Shown here: positions 52,406 to 61,734 of the stretch, piece after piece
Numbering within the stretch: position 1 is the stretch's first letter
How the letters are laid out: the number at the start of each line of letters is the position of its first letter
Assembly: GCA_943788935.1 (NCBI GenBank)
Contig: CALSSE010000011.1
Location: 372,001 to 436,000 of the forward strand
Length of the DNA stretch: 64,000 nucleotides
Direction: 5' to 3'
Source of the DNA: an uncultured bacterium
Lineage (GTDB): Bacteria > Myxococcota_A > Bradymonadia > UBA7976 > VGTA01
Program-made: the position numbers and the translations under genes
The notes under the pieces: model-generated
What the model saw: only the letters and a program-made list of their open reading frames with translations
Told to the model about the DNA's origin: nothing
Databases searched by the model: none

Positions 52406-54532
52406 TTAGAGATCTTTGAGGATCACCTCTATTTTCCCACTAGAGACATCAGAAGATATAATAGTCACCTCTACTTCAGAGCCGAGCGTGATTCGCCTCT
52501 TACTTGTAGAGCTTCGCCACAAGAAAGTTCTCTCATCATAACGAAAAGAGCCCGGCAACTTATCTACTGAGTGGCTACACCACACAGGGTAATCATAGAG
52601 GTCAACTAAGAAGCCCTTGGGAGAGGTTCCACAAACTACCCCGCTGAATGTTTGTCCGACATGGTCCCTCATATATAGAGCTTTATAAGCATCGAGTACC
52701 TTGCGCTCTGCTTCTATGATTAAACGCTCTTTACGACTAGCATACCCAGCGATTTCATTCGGCTCTTCAGGGGAAGTCGTCTCTTGATTAAGCCAGGCTT
52801 TGAGCTGACGATGTACCCAAAGGTCAGGGTATCTCCGGATCGGGCTAGTAAAATGAAGATAAGTGCTAGTTCCCAAGCCAAAGTGGAGGTCAGCCTTAGG
52901 TTGGTACACAGCTCTAGACATCGACCTCAACAAGAGACTGCTCAACAGCTCTGATCGAGGATGAGATTCATACAGACGAAGATACTTAGAGAGATGATGA
53001 GCTTTGACCTTCTTCTTTGGTTCAAAGGGAGCTCCTAAGAGGGTCGATTGAGTGACGAAGCGTTCTATCCCTTTCTCTGGTGGAGTTCCATGAACACGAT
53101 AAAGTGCAGGAATCGACTCTGAGATACAGTGGGCAGCAACGCTTTCATTGGCAGCGAGCATGGCCTCCTCTACCATCTCGTGTGCTTCATGCCGAGGGCT
53201 GACCTTAAACCCATTTATCATTCCGAGGAGATCAAAGCGTAGACGAGGTTCGATAAGATCTAAGTTAAGAAACCCTCTGCGGCGTCGACGGTTTCTGAGT
53301 GCTCGAGCGCAATCTCGAATGGCGATCACATTATGTCTTTGACGTTGTATATGTTTAGGTGGGCTGAACGCTGCTCTCTCAGGTTCAGTGTTTACCCCTA
53401 AAAGACCGGCGGCTTCATCATAAGTTAACCTCGCTTGGCTGTGGATAACCGCTTCGCAAAAAGTTGCTCCTTCGAGGTCTCCTTGATTGTTGACCTGTAT
53501 TCGGGCGACCATCGCTAAACGATCAACTTTAGGCTTGAGACTACACAGGTCATTAGAGAGGCGATGAGGAAGCATCGGGAAAGCTTGGGCCGGTAAATAC
53601 AGCGTCGCGCTTTTTTGTCGCGCTTCCATGTCTATAGGGTCACCCTCTTTTACATAATGGGCGACATCGGCGATGGCTACCCAGAGGATCCAGCCGCTAT
53701 CATTGCTGTCTCCTACAGATGTGACAGGCTGAGCATAGAGAGCGTCATCAAAATCTTGAGCGCTGTCAGGGTCGATCGTGATAAATGGTAAATGCCGAAG
53801 ATCACGACGTTGTGCATACTCATCAGCGGTCGGCAGATCTGGAAATTGCTCTGCATGTTGCCGAGAAGAGGTCGCTAAGCTGAGCTTGATCCCTTGGTTG
53901 TAGATGACCGCTTCTAGTTGGCCTTGGGGGTCATTAGGGTTGATGATGTGTAAGGGAATAGCGGTCAGCTGTTGGTCAGTCTTAGAATCCTGAAGAGCGA
54001 CGGCGATGAGCTCTCCTTCGGTAATCTGATTGAGCGCTAGACCTTGATCTGTGCTCTCACGTACTAATATGGTAGGGGGAAGTTGATCACTCTGTGGTGA
54101 GAGCCAGGCTCCTCCATCTTGTCTTCGAAAGATACCAACGCAGCTCTGAATACCACGCTCCAGAACTTGGCGAACTCTTCCCCTCACTCGACCATCTTTA
54201 GCAGTATAGAGTGAGAGAGAGACTCGATCTTTGTGCCTCGCATCATTGAGGTCAAGATGATCTATGAAGAGATTGGGAGCGTCGACGAGCTCAGGGCTGG
54301 CAAAGCCAAACCCTTTAGCGTTTAAGCTGAGGGTGCCAGGGAGTTGATCGCTAACTCGTCGATAGACATTTGGTGATATCTCTTCGATGAGTCGGTATTG
54401 GAGGAGAGTGTTTATCCGCTGCTCAAGGAGGGATTGCTCTGTTTGAAAGAGCTGGAAGTGAGCGCAGAGATCATTAAGGTGTCTACCGCTAGAGGCGCTT
54501 GGGGTAGCCTCAAGTACTTGTTCTATGTTCAA
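52406..54532 (-). CDS. rnr: Ribonuclease R (RNase II/VacB family)
   Basis: 708 residues from a TTG at 54532; the frame has a stop just before it and no ATG for about the first 100 codons, so TTG is the only sensible start. Order: short winged-helix N-terminus (about 1-60), cold-shock OB domains (about 65-215), RNB catalytic domain (about 235-590) with the metal-binding motif FITIDPDSAQDFDDALYA, and a C-terminal S1 domain (about 620-705; VGQTFSGVVCGTSPKGFLVD). It degrades structured RNA 3' to 5' in a hydrolytic manner. Slightly shorter than E. coli RNase R (813), lacking the basic Lys-rich tail. Transcribed divergently from the kinase gene. Confidence 0.95.
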   Translation of the reverse strand: MNIEQVLEATPSASSGRHLNDLCAHFQLFQTEQSLLEQRINTLLQYRLIEEISPNVYRRVSDQLPGTLSLNAKGFGFASPELVDAPNLFIDHLDLNDARHKDRVSLSLYTAKDGRVRGRVRQVLERGIQSCVGIFRRQDGGAWLSPQSDQLPPTILVRESTDQGLALNQITEGELIAVALQDSKTDQQLTAIPLHIINPNDPQGQLEAVIYNQGIKLSLATSSRQHAEQFPDLPTADEYAQRRDLRHLPFITIDPDSAQDFDDALYAQPVTSVGDSNDSGWILWVAIADVAHYVKEGDPIDMEARQKSATLYLPAQAFPMLPHRLSNDLCSLKPKVDRLAMVARIQVNNQGDLEGATFCEAVIHSQARLTYDEAAGLLGVNTEPERAAFSPPKHIQRQRHNVIAIRDCARALRNRRRRRGFLNLDLIEPRLRFDLLGMINGFKVSPRHEAHEMVEEAMLAANESVAAHCISESIPALYRVHGTPPEKGIERFVTQSTLLGAPFEPKKKVKAHHLSKYLRLYESHPRSELLSSLLLRSMSRAVYQPKADLHFGLGTSTYLHFTSPIRRYPDLWVHRQLKAWLNQETTSPEEPNEIAGYASRKERLIIEAERKVLDAYKALYMRDHVGQTFSGVVCGTSPKGFLVDLYDYPVWCSHSVDKLPGSFRYDERTFLWRSSTSKRRITLGSEVEVTIISSDVSSGKIEVILKDL

Positions 54533-54699
54533 GAGTATCCATTATCGGTCATAAAGTTATTATCTTCTAATCTTTAAGTGTCATACTCCATGAGAGGCTT
54601 GACCTCAAGTCTGATTCATGATGAGCCTATGAAGGGAGTCATGTAAAGATGAGACGAATGAGACTCTAGACTCTACGCACATAATCTACTTCGAAATGG

Positions 54700-56319
54700 A
54701 TGGATCAAATAATGCTGTCTGAATTTGGGCGTTACCTAATTCTCAAAAAAATAGCGGTCGGGGGAATGGCGGAGATCTTCTTGGCTCGTCGAGTGAGTAT
54801 GGGCCAACTCTCTAAATTTGTCGTTCTCAAGCGTCTCTCCCCAGAGTATCAAGGGAAGCGCTCTTTCGAGCGCTTGTTTTTGACAGAAGCGAAGTTAACG
54901 GGCCGGCTTTCTCACCCAAATATTGTTCAGCTCAATGATCTCGGACAAGTAGACGGTTCTTACTTTATGGCGATGGAGTATATTCACGGCGTCTCCAGCG
55001 CAGAGATGATGTCTCGGGCAGCTCAGAAACGTATGCCGGTGCCTCTTGGAGTTGCTCTAGGGATTATTCTATCTACAGCCCGCGCTCTATCTTATTGCAG
55101 TCAGCCTCTAAGTCATGAGGGAGAATCACTCGACCTGCTCCATCATGATGTAAGCCCTCATAATATACAGGTTCGTTTCGATGGGGTCGTTAAGCTACTA
55201 GACTTTGGGGTCGCTACCCAAGCCCAAAGGCAAGAGGGGAGCAGCCGCAGAGGGAAGTTCGCTTACATGTCGCCTGAGGCTTTTCATAGAATGCATCTTG
55301 ATCAGAGAAGTGACCTTTTCTCTTTGGGCGTTGTCCTCTATGAGCTGACGATGGGTAGAAGGCTCTTCAAAGGAAAAAATCAACAGGAAACTAAGCAAAA
55401 GGCTGAAGCCTGTGTGGTCCCGCGTCCACGGAGTATCCACGATCAATTCCCTGAGGTGCTAGAACAGCTGATCCTCCAAGCCTTAAGCTCAGACAAGGAT
55501 CAACGCTACCAAAACTTTGAAGTGTTTATTGCCGCGATTCAGGAAGTCACCGGGCAGTTAAGAATTGACACTAGCGAAGACCGTATCGCTCGCTATTTGA
55601 GAGAGCTTTATGGCGAGGATATTGAGAAGCGCTCCATGCAACTACAGTCCTTAGCGGCTCGGGCTGAGATTATCGGCGCCGACCCCCTCGATGAGATCAA
55701 TACTCTAAGCTCTAAAGAACAAGTACCTGTCAACTTGACAGGGAAGGCGATTGGAGAGCTCCCCACAGATATTAAACCACAGAGTATAGGGCTTGAGAGT
55801 CTTAAAACCCCCGCTCCTCTCGAGAGCAAAGATAACCTCTTCGGTCGAGAAGTTGTAGAGACCGAGATGGTTGAGGGGATTAATGCAGAGACTACACCTC
55901 ATGAACAGGAGGGAGCATCTCCTCGCTCAGAGGACCTTGCCTTGTTAGGACAACAAGAGCGTGATTGGGATGACCTCGCTCAGAATTCATCTAGTAGAGG
56001 TCGCTCAGTCCTTTGGGTTGCACTGTTAATTTTGGGCAGTCTCGGAGGATTCTACATGGGTCAACAGAGGACAAATCAAGAGGAGAACCAGTCTACCGCG
56101 ACACAATTTATCATAGAGTCAGATCCGGTAGGAGCGACCGTATCAGTCGGTGGAGTGATGTGGGGAGTCACCCCTTTCAACAAAGAGAAAACACTAGATG
56201 TTGAGCGAGCGATAATACAGCTCTCAAAACCTGGCTTCGAAGCTCAGTCTCAAATGATCGAGATTAGGGGAGGGGCTCTCATTCAACTCAAACTTAACCT
56301 ATCTCGTAAAATCCCGTAA
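54700..56319 (+). CDS. Membrane Ser/Thr protein kinase (Pkn2/Hanks type) with PEGA domain
   Basis: 539 residues. The kinase domain (about 10-285) has a glycine loop AVGGMAEIFLAR, the lysine in VVLKRL, Glu in the C-helix region TEAKLTGRLSHPN, catalytic loop LLHHDVSPHNIQV (HHD instead of HRD), DFG in LLDFGVAT and SPEA. The HHD form is non-RD, so activation-loop phosphorylation may not be needed. A Ser/Glu-rich linker leads to one TM helix (about 445-463, VLWVALLILGSLGGFYMG) and a periplasmic PEGA domain (about 475-535, IIESDPVGATVSVGGVMWGV). It would sense the envelope and phosphorylate cytoplasmic targets; the FHA protein at 60369 is a plausible reader. Its 3' end overlaps the convergent PPIase gene by 21 bp. 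Confidence 0.93.
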   Translation: MDQIMLSEFGRYLILKKIAVGGMAEIFLARRVSMGQLSKFVVLKRLSPEYQGKRSFERLFLTEAKLTGRLSHPNIVQLNDLGQVDGSYFMAMEYIHGVSSAEMMSRAAQKRMPVPLGVALGIILSTARALSYCSQPLSHEGESLDLLHHDVSPHNIQVRFDGVVKLLDFGVATQAQRQEGSSRRGKFAYMSPEAFHRMHLDQRSDLFSLGVVLYELTMGRRLFKGKNQQETKQKAEACVVPRPRSIHDQFPEVLEQLILQALSSDKDQRYQNFEVFIAAIQEVTGQLRIDTSEDRIARYLRELYGEDIEKRSMQLQSLAARAEIIGADPLDEINTLSSKEQVPVNLTGKAIGELPTDIKPQSIGLESLKTPAPLESKDNLFGREVVETEMVEGINAETTPHEQEGASPRSEDLALLGQQERDWDDLAQNSSSRGRSVLWVALLILGSLGGFYMGQQRTNQEENQSTATQFIIESDPVGATVSVGGVMWGVTPFNKEKTLDVERAIIQLSKPGFEAQSQMIEIRGGALIQLKLNLSRKIP

Positions 56320-58059
56320 GGTTTTTGAATCTAGCTTTATCTCCTGATGATCAATGAAGAGCTCTATCTCTATGCTTTCCCATAGCTCTTTGAGAGCGAA
56401 TTTAAGGGCTTTTGGATCAGTCTTTTCGCGTTGTAGGCCTTTAATGAGACTCTCTCTCGCCTCTTTGAAAGATATTGCTTGTCGTTTCTCTAGCTTGATT
56501 AATATCCAATCTTGAGTGGCTTGCTTGGCGTCTACTTTACTACTGACCATCTGTGGCCCGCTGTCTAGAGAAACATCTAATAGTCGATTCACCATTGTAG
56601 ATGGAAGGCTTTTGGGATCAATCTCTGTCGCTTGGATACCAAGGGTACTTAGCGCTTCATCAAGACGATGGTGTTGAGTGGCCTCTGTAAGCAATTGTCC
56701 GATTTGATCGACGCCCCACGTTCCCCAATGCTTCTTCAAGCCCTCGCGGGTTAAGTTGAGATAGATCATCCTTAGACTAGGCGTAGAGAGCGCGGGAATA
56801 ATCGTTCTCCCTCGGAGGCGGAGCAACCAAGCGCCTCTCTCGGTTAATTGAACAGGGAGAGCTTTAAAGAGAGGAGCTCGCTCAATGAGCTGAGCGGCGT
56901 CTCTTGATTGAAGAGACATGAAGACTTGATGACTGACTTGTTGATGATATTCAGCGTTGACCTTTTCATGGATTGAGAGAGGGATTGATGACCAAGACCT
57001 CTCTCTGCCGGCGAGCGATCGAGTGTCTCCCTTAGCTTTTCGATTAAGCCGTCTCCTCTTCCGTTGCTTCCTCGCCCGCTCTTTAGAGCTGAGGCGGGAA
57101 ATAGATGAATGCTTTTTCCATGCTTCTCGCCATACACGCCCCACATCACCACTTGGGAGAAGCTCTGACAGATCGCATTGATTAGACTGATCACACAGGG
57201 TCTCCATAAGCTGCCAGAATTCGGTGCTTTCAAGCAGCCTCGTGTTGATTATCGTTTTAGGGATGAAGATGCCTTCCGCGTCTATTGAGGCCGGCCTCTC
57301 TTGACTATTATTGGTGAAGATATACATCCCCTGTTCATCTTGAAGAACAGGTGAGACTTCTCCCGCTCTAAGCTCCGACACAACTCTCAGTATTCGAGGG
57401 GCGATTCCCTCTGCACGTAAATCATCAATGGTGACCTCTCCTCCTCTCGACCTCGTTGAGTGGTGACTCTCTTGACGAGCGAGTACCTCAAAATTGCTCC
57501 CTTCGATGAGTTGGTGCCTTAATTGACTTAGTTTCAATCTCGCCGCCGATCGAAGCCCTCCTAAATGTCGCTGATAATGATCTTCTGTCCAAGCGATTTT
57601 AGGGCTGAGGTTAATTTGGCGACCGATCAGCTTATATCCTCTTGGGAACTCTACCTGATAGCGAGCTCTCAAAGGTTCATCAGCGGTAGACTTGAGATGA
57701 AGAATTTGTGATGCCCAAGCATAAAGCAATGCGTCTTGCTTATCGACTTCGGGTAAGCGTGTGCGCCACTCTGCTTGATCAGGAGGCGGAGTGAGCTCTC
57801 CTAAAGCCTCTGAGCGCTGACTGAGCACCTCGACTAGGAGGGCTCGCCTGATCGCTGATGCTCCCTGTCGATCAGCGGCTAGGCGCTTTATGAGATGAGC
57901 TAAGTCATGAGTTTGACCATCGACGGAGAGCGAGGCAGACAGGCTAGGTGGACCTTCAATGGGTGGCATAGATTCGCAGGCGATCATGATCAGTAGACTG
58001 ACCCAGAGAATGAGTGGACAATAAAGATTTGATAAGTGGAATTCCACAGGCTTGATCAT
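56299..58059 (-). CDS. Parvulin-like peptidyl-prolyl isomerase lipoprotein
   Basis: 586 residues. The N-terminus has a lipoprotein signal ending in MIAC (about residue 28). Residues about 170-255 look like a parvulin (PpiC/rotamase) domain, ending GGEVTIDDLRAEGIAPRILR and ELRAGEVSPVLQDEQGMYIF. A very basic segment (ERARKQRKRRRLNRKAKGD, about 330-350) and a second helical half follow, in which SurA/PrsA-like chaperone helices are possible. It should act at the outer membrane in folding of exported proteins. Several canonical PPIase residues cannot be confirmed by eye. The 3' end overlaps the kinase gene on the other strand by 21 bp. Confidence 0.82.
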   Translation of the reverse strand: MIKPVEFHLSNLYCPLILWVSLLIMIACESMPPIEGPPSLSASLSVDGQTHDLAHLIKRLAADRQGASAIRRALLVEVLSQRSEALGELTPPPDQAEWRTRLPEVDKQDALLYAWASQILHLKSTADEPLRARYQVEFPRGYKLIGRQINLSPKIAWTEDHYQRHLGGLRSAARLKLSQLRHQLIEGSNFEVLARQESHHSTRSRGGEVTIDDLRAEGIAPRILRVVSELRAGEVSPVLQDEQGMYIFTNNSQERPASIDAEGIFIPKTIINTRLLESTEFWQLMETLCDQSNQCDLSELLPSGDVGRVWREAWKKHSSISRLSSKERARKQRKRRRLNRKAKGDTRSLAGRERSWSSIPLSIHEKVNAEYHQQVSHQVFMSLQSRDAAQLIERAPLFKALPVQLTERGAWLLRLRGRTIIPALSTPSLRMIYLNLTREGLKKHWGTWGVDQIGQLLTEATQHHRLDEALSTLGIQATEIDPKSLPSTMVNRLLDVSLDSGPQMVSSKVDAKQATQDWILIKLEKRQAISFKEARESLIKGLQREKTDPKALKFALKELWESIEIELFIDHQEIKLDSKTLRDFTR

Positions 58060-58150
58060 CTTGAAACTTTTCTTTTGTTAAGAAGGTGTGTATGTAATGA
58101 AACCTATTGTGTAAATGATGTCGAGTTCGAATCGACAAATATAGTCAATA

Positions 58151-58179
58151 TTGACAACCTATGCTGTTGTCAAAATGAT
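58151..58179 (+). promoter_or_regulatory. Promoter with overlapping perfect inverted repeat (candidate operator)
   Basis: TTGACAAC-7-GTTGTCAA (58151-58173) is a perfect 8-bp inverted repeat between divergent genes. Its left arm holds TTGACA, and 17 bp later AATGAT (58174-58179) can act as -10 toward the gene at 58286. A protein bound there would block both directions. The regulator is unknown. Confidence 0.5.
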
Positions 58180-58285
58180 TAAATTGTTATGCAAAATAAG
58201 TATTTAGTGATTTTAAAAAGATGGCCCTCAATCCAATTATGGTGAGGGAATTAACGACATAATACATCAGATTAAGAGAGTCAGC

Positions 58286-59458
58286 ATGAGTGAGAACGAG
58301 AACGGAAACTCTCCACAAACAACTCCGGAAGAGGCAAAGACGACGATTGGTATGCCCACGCCTCCTCGTCCGGTAGAAGAGCCGAAGAGTCAACCACTAA
58401 CCGCGCTTGATCAAGTTGGAGCGGCGTCAGCAGGAAGCACGGCCTCTACAGAGGCTCCTCTCGTTACCAACCAGGCAGAGGCTCCTCTCGTCACCAATCA
58501 GGCAGAGGCTCCTCTCGTCACCAATCAGGAAGAGGATTCTCTCGTCACCAATTCAGCCGCTGCCACAGTGAGCGCCGTTGATGATGATGAGCAAGTCTCA
58601 GCGTTAACTTGGCCTATTGACCCTGATCACGCTAACGCGGTGAGTGTCCTCTCTGAGCAGATGAGCGGCGTTGAGCTGTACAACTCAGGATATATCGCTC
58701 AAAAGCCTAGTCGAGCGTTGAACTTTATTCTTTTAGTTCTCGTGATCAGCGTGGGAGTAGCGGGTAGCGTCGCGCTCAAGTATTATAGCTCTCCCGACCG
58801 TGAAGCTCGCCTTATGGAGCAAGCGCTCTGTAAAGCAGACTTCGATGCGCTAGTCAAACTCACCGCTCAAAAGCAGTATGGTACTCTAGTGATCGAAAGT
58901 GAGCCTACTCAAGCGGTCGTCATGCAGAGCGTTGATGGGGGTCCCTTACAGACCATTATGGGCAAGACGGCAGATGGGAAAGAGATGGAGTCTCTCACTC
59001 CCGCTACTCTTAAGGACTTGGACATCAACCGTCTGTATAAGTTTAAGCTCAAGTTCACCGATACTCTAAAGCGGGCTAAAGATCTCACTGATGAAGAGAA
59101 GAAAGCTCTCAAAGAGGGTGAGAAGCCACCCGTCGAGGAGATGCAGGTGGATTATCGTAACGAGGAGTTTTCAATCGCTCGCTATCAATGGATCCAAGAT
59201 GGCGCGACTGGCTCATTCCGTTTTCAAAAAATCGTCCCCTTAACACCCGACTATGTTGAATACTTCCACACTTTTGATTGGGCCAAGGGTAAGGCAGAGC
59301 GTTTTGACACTCAAAGAGAGTGTGAAGATTTTCAGCGAGATCATGACGCTACGATTTGTAGAGCGATCCCTCGTACTGAAGATTGGGCGAAGAAAGATGC
59401 TCGCGATGAAGAAGCCGCTAAGAAAAACAAGCGCGGCAAGAAGCGTCGTCGTCGATAG
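58286..59458 (+). CDS. Single-pass membrane protein with VTNQAEAPL repeats and PEGA-like region
   Basis: 390 residues. A polar, repeat-containing N-terminus (1-140, with three APLVTNQAE units), one TM helix at about 146-168 (FILLVLVISVGVAGSVALKY), a beta-rich region (about 195-310) whose beginning, YGTLVIESEPTQAVVMQSVD, resembles a PEGA domain, and a strongly basic tail (KKNKRGKKRRRR). No signal peptide, so the repeats should face the cytoplasm and the PEGA-like part the periplasm. The layout echoes the kinase at 54700 without the kinase domain. Function unknown; a structural or signalling role at the envelope is a guess. Confidence 0.8.
   Translation: MSENENGNSPQTTPEEAKTTIGMPTPPRPVEEPKSQPLTALDQVGAASAGSTASTEAPLVTNQAEAPLVTNQAEAPLVTNQEEDSLVTNSAAATVSAVDDDEQVSALTWPIDPDHANAVSVLSEQMSGVELYNSGYIAQKPSRALNFILLVLVISVGVAGSVALKYYSSPDREARLMEQALCKADFDALVKLTAQKQYGTLVIESEPTQAVVMQSVDGGPLQTIMGKTADGKEMESLTPATLKDLDINRLYKFKLKFTDTLKRAKDLTDEEKKALKEGEKPPVEEMQVDYRNEEFSIARYQWIQDGATGSFRFQKIVPLTPDYVEYFHTFDWAKGKAERFDTQRECEDFQRDHDATICRAIPRTEDWAKKDARDEEAAKKNKRGKKRRRR
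58451..58558. repeat. 27-bp in-frame tandem array encoding EAPLVTNQA
   Basis: Three full 27-bp units (starting 58451, 58478, 58505) and a diverged fourth encode EAPLVTNQA. Units two and three are nearly identical. Confidence 0.88.
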
Positions 59459-59490
59459 TCGATACAGTTTTAGCTCGCTTAAAGGCCGCT

Positions 59491-60165
59491 ATGTTATCAC
59501 CGCTGAAGTTTGATCGAATGACCCCCAAACTCGTCTTTTTAGCGAGAAGTTTTGGCCGTCACGCGCTTGAGCTCGGTAATGAGGTCCCTAAGAGACCTCT
59601 ATACTTCTTGAAAGCGCCGAGTTCTCTGCTTCCTTCGGGCGGATACGTCACGCTACATGAAGAGTGTGATGTGGTTCATTATGAAGCAGAGGTGGCTGTT
59701 ATTATAGGACGAAGCCTCTCTAAAGCGACACTGGAAGAAGCCCAACAGGCGATCAGCGCTTGGACGGTGCTCAATGATGTCACCGCTCGTAGCGTCCAAG
59801 CAGAAGATGGGGGGAAATTTACTCGCGCAAAGGGGTACGATTCGTTCTGCCCGATCGCTGATGAACAGCTCGAGACACTTGATTGGAGAGACGCTCGTAT
59901 TCAAGGATGGCTGAACGGCATATGTGTACAAGACGCTCCTCTGACCGATATGATCTTTACTCCTGCTGAAGCGATCGCTTCGATCTCGTCGGTGATGACA
60001 CTGAATCCGGGAGATCTCGTCTCCTTGGGAACTCCGTCAGGTGTGGGCAGGCTTAAGGCAGGTGATACGTTTGAAGTTCGCCTCTGTCAAAACAGAGCAG
60101 ACAATGATTCATCACTTCATCACCCGACGCTTCTCAGTTTCTCTCATGGCGTGATCAGCTCTTAG
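59491..60165 (+). CDS. Fumarylacetoacetate hydrolase family protein
   Basis: 224 residues, the size of the single-domain FAH group (HpcE half, FahA, YcgM). Motifs: FLARSFGRHALELGN, PLYFLKAPSSLLPSGG, the metal ligands in LHEECDVVHYEAEVAVIIGR (E-x-E pattern) and NDVTARSVQ (D), and LVSLGTPSGVGRLKAGD. A divalent-metal enzyme that cleaves or isomerises 2,4-diketo acids, such as acylpyruvates, or decarboxylates oxaloacetate. AAAGG lies five bases before the ATG at 59491. No neighbouring aromatic-degradation gene narrows the substrate. Confidence 0.93.
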   Translation: MLSPLKFDRMTPKLVFLARSFGRHALELGNEVPKRPLYFLKAPSSLLPSGGYVTLHEECDVVHYEAEVAVIIGRSLSKATLEEAQQAISAWTVLNDVTARSVQAEDGGKFTRAKGYDSFCPIADEQLETLDWRDARIQGWLNGICVQDAPLTDMIFTPAEAIASISSVMTLNPGDLVSLGTPSGVGRLKAGDTFEVRLCQNRADNDSSLHHPTLLSFSHGVISS

Positions 60166-60368
60166 GGATCCGATCAAGGGTTGACCCCTTTGAGTGAGAT
60201 TCTCGTTCTTCAATAATCACAGCTTTAAATGAACTGAGTCTTGAGTCATGTGTTTAGCTCGCTTACACTGTTAATCTATATGTTAGCGATGAATGATCGG
60301 TGAGGTCATCAATTCCTACAAGCGAGTCACCCTGTTTAGTGCTCAGAAATATTTCTTGAGGAGCGAAG

Positions 60369-60923
60369 ATGTCACTCTACCTGTTAGTACTAGATAATGA
60401 GGAGATCACTCAGTCCCTAAAAATAGAGAAGGAGCGCCTTGAGATTGGCCGAGCTGAGAACGCTGATATTCGATTCGATCTCCCTGAGGTCTCTAGGAAT
60501 CATGCCCGATTAATCCTGAACCCGAAAGCGCTTAATGGTGACTCATCATTGAGCTATGTCGCTGAATTGACCGATACAGGGAGTCGATATGGTGTATGGG
60601 TCGGGGATGAGCAGGTATGGTATTGTCAGCTTGACGCCGGGCAGTTCTTCAAAGTGAGTGATCGTCTATCGCTCTGTTTAAGTTTTGACTCTAGAGAGGT
60701 CCTCTTAGAGCCAAGAAATGATCTTCTAACTTCATCTCAAACTGAAGTAGAGCCTGAGGTGTCCGAGGTAGTCGCAAAGCCCGAGGCAGCCGCAGAGCCA
60801 GAGCCTGAGGTACATGAGGCAACAGCGCCTGAGTCTGAGGTACATGAGGCAGAGCCAGAGCCTGAGGTACATGAGGCAGAGCCAGAGCCTGAGGTACATG
60901 AGGCAGAGCCGAGGAGGCGCTGA
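60369..60923 (+). CDS. FHA-domain protein, 5' part of a frameshifted gene
   Basis: 184 residues; GAGGAG lies five bases before the ATG. Residues about 5-105 are an FHA domain: LEIGRAENADIRFDLPEVSR with the phosphothreonine-binding GR, SR-N-H (VSRNHARL) and the late DTGSRYGVWVGDE. Then comes a Glu/Pro-rich tract with EPEVHEAE repeats that ends abruptly at PRRR-stop. The next frame carries on with the same kind of acidic repeat and a further domain to 61698, so the gene looks split by an indel near 60905-60920. FHA domains bind phosphothreonine, and the Ser/Thr kinase at 54700 is a candidate partner. Confidence 0.85.
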   Translation: MSLYLLVLDNEEITQSLKIEKERLEIGRAENADIRFDLPEVSRNHARLILNPKALNGDSSLSYVAELTDTGSRYGVWVGDEQVWYCQLDAGQFFKVSDRLSLCLSFDSREVLLEPRNDLLTSSQTEVEPEVSEVVAKPEAAAEPEPEVHEATAPESEVHEAEPEPEVHEAEPEPEVHEAEPRRR

Positions 60924-61698
60924 GTCCGAGGAGGCAGCAGAGTCCGAGGAGGCAGCAGAGTCCGAGGAGGCAGCAGAGTCCGAGGAGGCAGCAGAGTCCG
61001 AGGAGGCAGCAGAGTCCGAGGAGGCAGCAGAGTCCAAGGAGGCAGCAGAGTCCAAGGTGGCAGCAGAGTCCGAGGAGGCAGCAGAGTCCGAGGAGGCAGC
61101 AGAGTCCGAGGTGGCAGCAGAGTCCGAGGTGGCAGCAGAGTCCGAGGTGGCAGCAGAGCCCGAGGTGGCAGCAGAGCCCGAGGTGGCAGTAGAGCCCGAG
61201 GTGGCAGTAGAGCCCGAGGTGGCAGCAGTGACTTTCGCTCCGGCGTTATGGTCCATTTACCAACAAAAGTTGGGGTTAGCGGTCATAGAATTAGAGAAGT
61301 TAAAGCAATCATTGCCCTTAGAAGTAGAAGCGAGTGTTCAAACTCAGCGAACTTTAGATCATTTAGCGGAGCTCTCTCTGTTACTTAATCCAAGAGTAAT
61401 CCCTTTCGCAGAGGCGCTAGTAGAAGCGCGTCAGTCGATCGCTCTGATCACTCCTCCTGATTTCGCCTTACACCTCAATGATCAGACAGGCTCATTTTAT
61501 GTGACTCAAAGTTTTATTGAGGCGTTTAAGACTGTCTTTTATGAACTCGTCAAAGCAGATGAGGTGGACTGGCTTCACATTGACTTTGTGGTCGATGATG
61601 GTCGCTTAAGAGTCTCTTCTGACCCTAGACTGAAGCCCTACCTAAACTCAGAGCACTGGACCCATCAACTAGCGTTAGAGATCTTAGGGATTGAGTGA
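60814..61698 (+). CDS. Repeat tract and C-terminal domain, 3' part of the frameshifted FHA gene
   Basis: The frame is open from 60814 to 61698, but the part before about 60915 is the wrong-frame copy of the FHA gene's repeats (RYMRQSQSL). Meaningful sequence begins near 60915: 17 units of ESEEAA/ESEVAA/EPEVAA, then a 155-residue C-terminal domain (ALWSIYQQKLGLAVIELEKL to the end). That domain has alpha and beta parts (WLHIDFVVDDGRLRVSSDP) and no recognised family. There is no ribosome site for a separate start, so it was probably the C-terminus of the FHA protein. The next gene starts 36 bp later. Confidence 0.6.
   Translation: MRQQRLSLRYMRQSQSLRYMRQSQSLRYMRQSRGGAESEEAAESEEAAESEEAAESEEAAESEEAAESEEAAESKEAAESKVAAESEEAAESEEAAESEVAAESEVAAESEVAAEPEVAAEPEVAVEPEVAVEPEVAAVTFAPALWSIYQQKLGLAVIELEKLKQSLPLEVEASVQTQRTLDHLAELSLLLNPRVIPFAEALVEARQSIALITPPDFALHLNDQTGSFYVTQSFIEAFKTVFYELVKADEVDWLHIDFVVDDGRLRVSSDPRLKPYLNSEHWTHQLALEILGIE
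60922..61227. repeat. 18-bp in-frame tandem array (17 units) encoding ESEEAA-type hexads
   Basis: Seventeen consecutive 18-bp units of the form GAGTCCGAGGAGGCAGCA, with the first six encoding identical ESEEAA. The frameshift between the two halves of the FHA gene lies at its 5' border. Confidence 0.92.
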
Positions 61699-61734
61699 TG
61701 GAGTGGTGGAGATAACGAGGATAGAGAGCAGGGT

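Noticed and set aside
60732..61256. Minus-strand Ser/Ala-rich open frame over the FHA gene
   Set aside because: Antisense shadow of the 18-bp repeat tract; composition is just the reverse of the repeat.
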